A stretch of DNA of 5,926 nucleotides from Candidatus Bipolaricaulota bacterium (GTDB taxonomy: Bacteria; Bipolaricaulota; Bipolaricaulia; M55B111), in the NCBI GenBank assembly GCA_018334595.1, contig JAGXLQ010000086.1, forward strand, positions 1 to 5,926, read 5' to 3'. The position numbers were made by a program, and so were the translations under genes. Of this stretch, positions 5,477-5,926 are shown piece by piece. Each line of letters begins with the position of its first letter. The first letter of the stretch is position 1. The notes beneath the pieces are model-generated. The model was not told the DNA's origin. It saw only the letters and a program-made list of their open reading frames with translations, and made no database searches.

Positions 5477-5926
5477 ATGCAAATTACGATATCCGCCGGC
5501 AAGGGGGGGACCGGTAAAACTACCGTAGCTACCAATCTCGCCCTGGCCTTAATGGAAAAATACGAGGTCCAGTTCCTGGACTGCGACGTGGAGGAGCCGG
5601 ACTCTGAGATTTTTCTCGAACCAGAATTAGACTACGAAGAGCCGGTAAGCCTAAAAGTACCGGAGGTCAACGACGAGGTTTGTACTTACTGTGGTGAATG
5701 TGGGGACGCCTGTGAGTTCAACGCGATCGCCACCTTTGGCGAAAATACACTGGTATACCCCGAACTCTGTCACGGTTGCGGCCTGTGCTCTTTAGTCTGT
5801 CCGGTGGACGCGATAACTGAGGTAGATAACGAGATAGGCAAACTAAGAAGCGGGTCCGCTGGAAAACTGGAATATCACGATGGGAACTTAACAATCGGAG
5901 AGCCAATGGCCACGCCGATATCTCCC
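5477..5926 (+). CDS. MinD-superfamily P-loop ATPase with inserted ferredoxin domain (partial, runs off right edge)
   Basis: The first 150 residues are present; relatives (COG1149 type) are about 280-300. The deviant Walker A motif GKGGTGKT is at 8-15 and the switch region DCDVEEPD at 35-42. An inserted bacterial-type ferredoxin module follows. Cluster one is Cys69, 72, 75, 79 (CTYCGECGDAC) and cluster two is Cys98, 101, 104, 108 (CHGCGLCSLVCPV), consistent with two 4Fe-4S centres. Such ATPases occur beside NifX-like and Mrp proteins, including in the Desulfovibrio orange-protein cluster, often as two tandem copies, so a second copy may lie beyond the edge. The inferred role is ATP-driven assembly or electron delivery for the cluster carried by the two upstream proteins. 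The seven-G run inside the P-loop codons is in frame, unlike the one at the left end. Confidence 0.93.
   Translation, partial: MQITISAGKGGTGKTTVATNLALALMEKYEVQFLDCDVEEPDSEIFLEPELDYEEPVSLKVPEVNDEVCTYCGECGDACEFNAIATFGENTLVYPELCHGCGLCSLVCPVDAITEVDNEIGKLRSGSAGKLEYHDGNLTIGEPMATPISP

Noticed and set aside
5503..5509. A second seven-G run as another frameshift
   Set aside because: It encodes the Lys-Gly-Gly of the P-loop in the correct frame, and the protein reads normally on both sides.

Overview
The window reads as ordinary chromosomal DNA from an anaerobic prokaryote, most likely a bacterium. Iron-sulfur and flavin proteins dominate. Arginine is written mostly with AGG/AGA in the genes I translated, a bias common in thermophiles. 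Shine-Dalgarno sites are strong (one is a perfect 8-mer), and two gene starts are preceded by sigma70-like -35/-10 pairs. An uncultured thermophilic or deep-branching anaerobic lineage would fit, but I cannot name the phylum from the sequence. No rRNA, tRNA, CRISPR array or complete insertion sequence is visible.

Layout: two gene groups diverge from a 360-bp intergenic region (4254-4613). Leftward (minus strand) come a major facilitator superfamily transporter (3006-4253), a four-helix membrane protein of the DUF2270 type (2281-2976), an Mrp/NBP35 iron-sulfur carrier ATPase (1368-2192), and an Old Yellow Enzyme-type NADH:flavin oxidoreductase with a 4Fe-4S motif (1-1273, cut by the window edge). 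Rightward (plus strand) come two small paralogues of the NifX/NifB-C-terminal (dinitrogenase iron-molybdenum cofactor) family (4614-4985 and 5017-5421). They are followed by a MinD-superfamily ATPase with an inserted two-cluster ferredoxin domain (5477 to the right edge).

Functionally, the NifX-like pair, the MinD-ferredoxin ATPase and the nearby Mrp ATPase are the components known from the orange-protein (ORP) system of Desulfovibrio. There, small NifX-fold proteins bind metal clusters and partner with Mrp and MinD-type ATPases. The best overall reading is a metal-cluster assembly or carrier locus of that type, with Mrp supplied from the divergent strand. The oxidoreductase may be a client or simply a neighbour, and the transporter and DUF2270 protein form a separate membrane pair.

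Three details deserve attention. A seven-G run at 37-43 breaks the oxidoreductase frame inside a conserved motif, most likely through one extra base. A well-formed promoter ahead of mrp has an operator-like inverted repeat at its predicted start site. The divergent intergenic region contains a compact foldable segment (4501-4558) that no gene explains.
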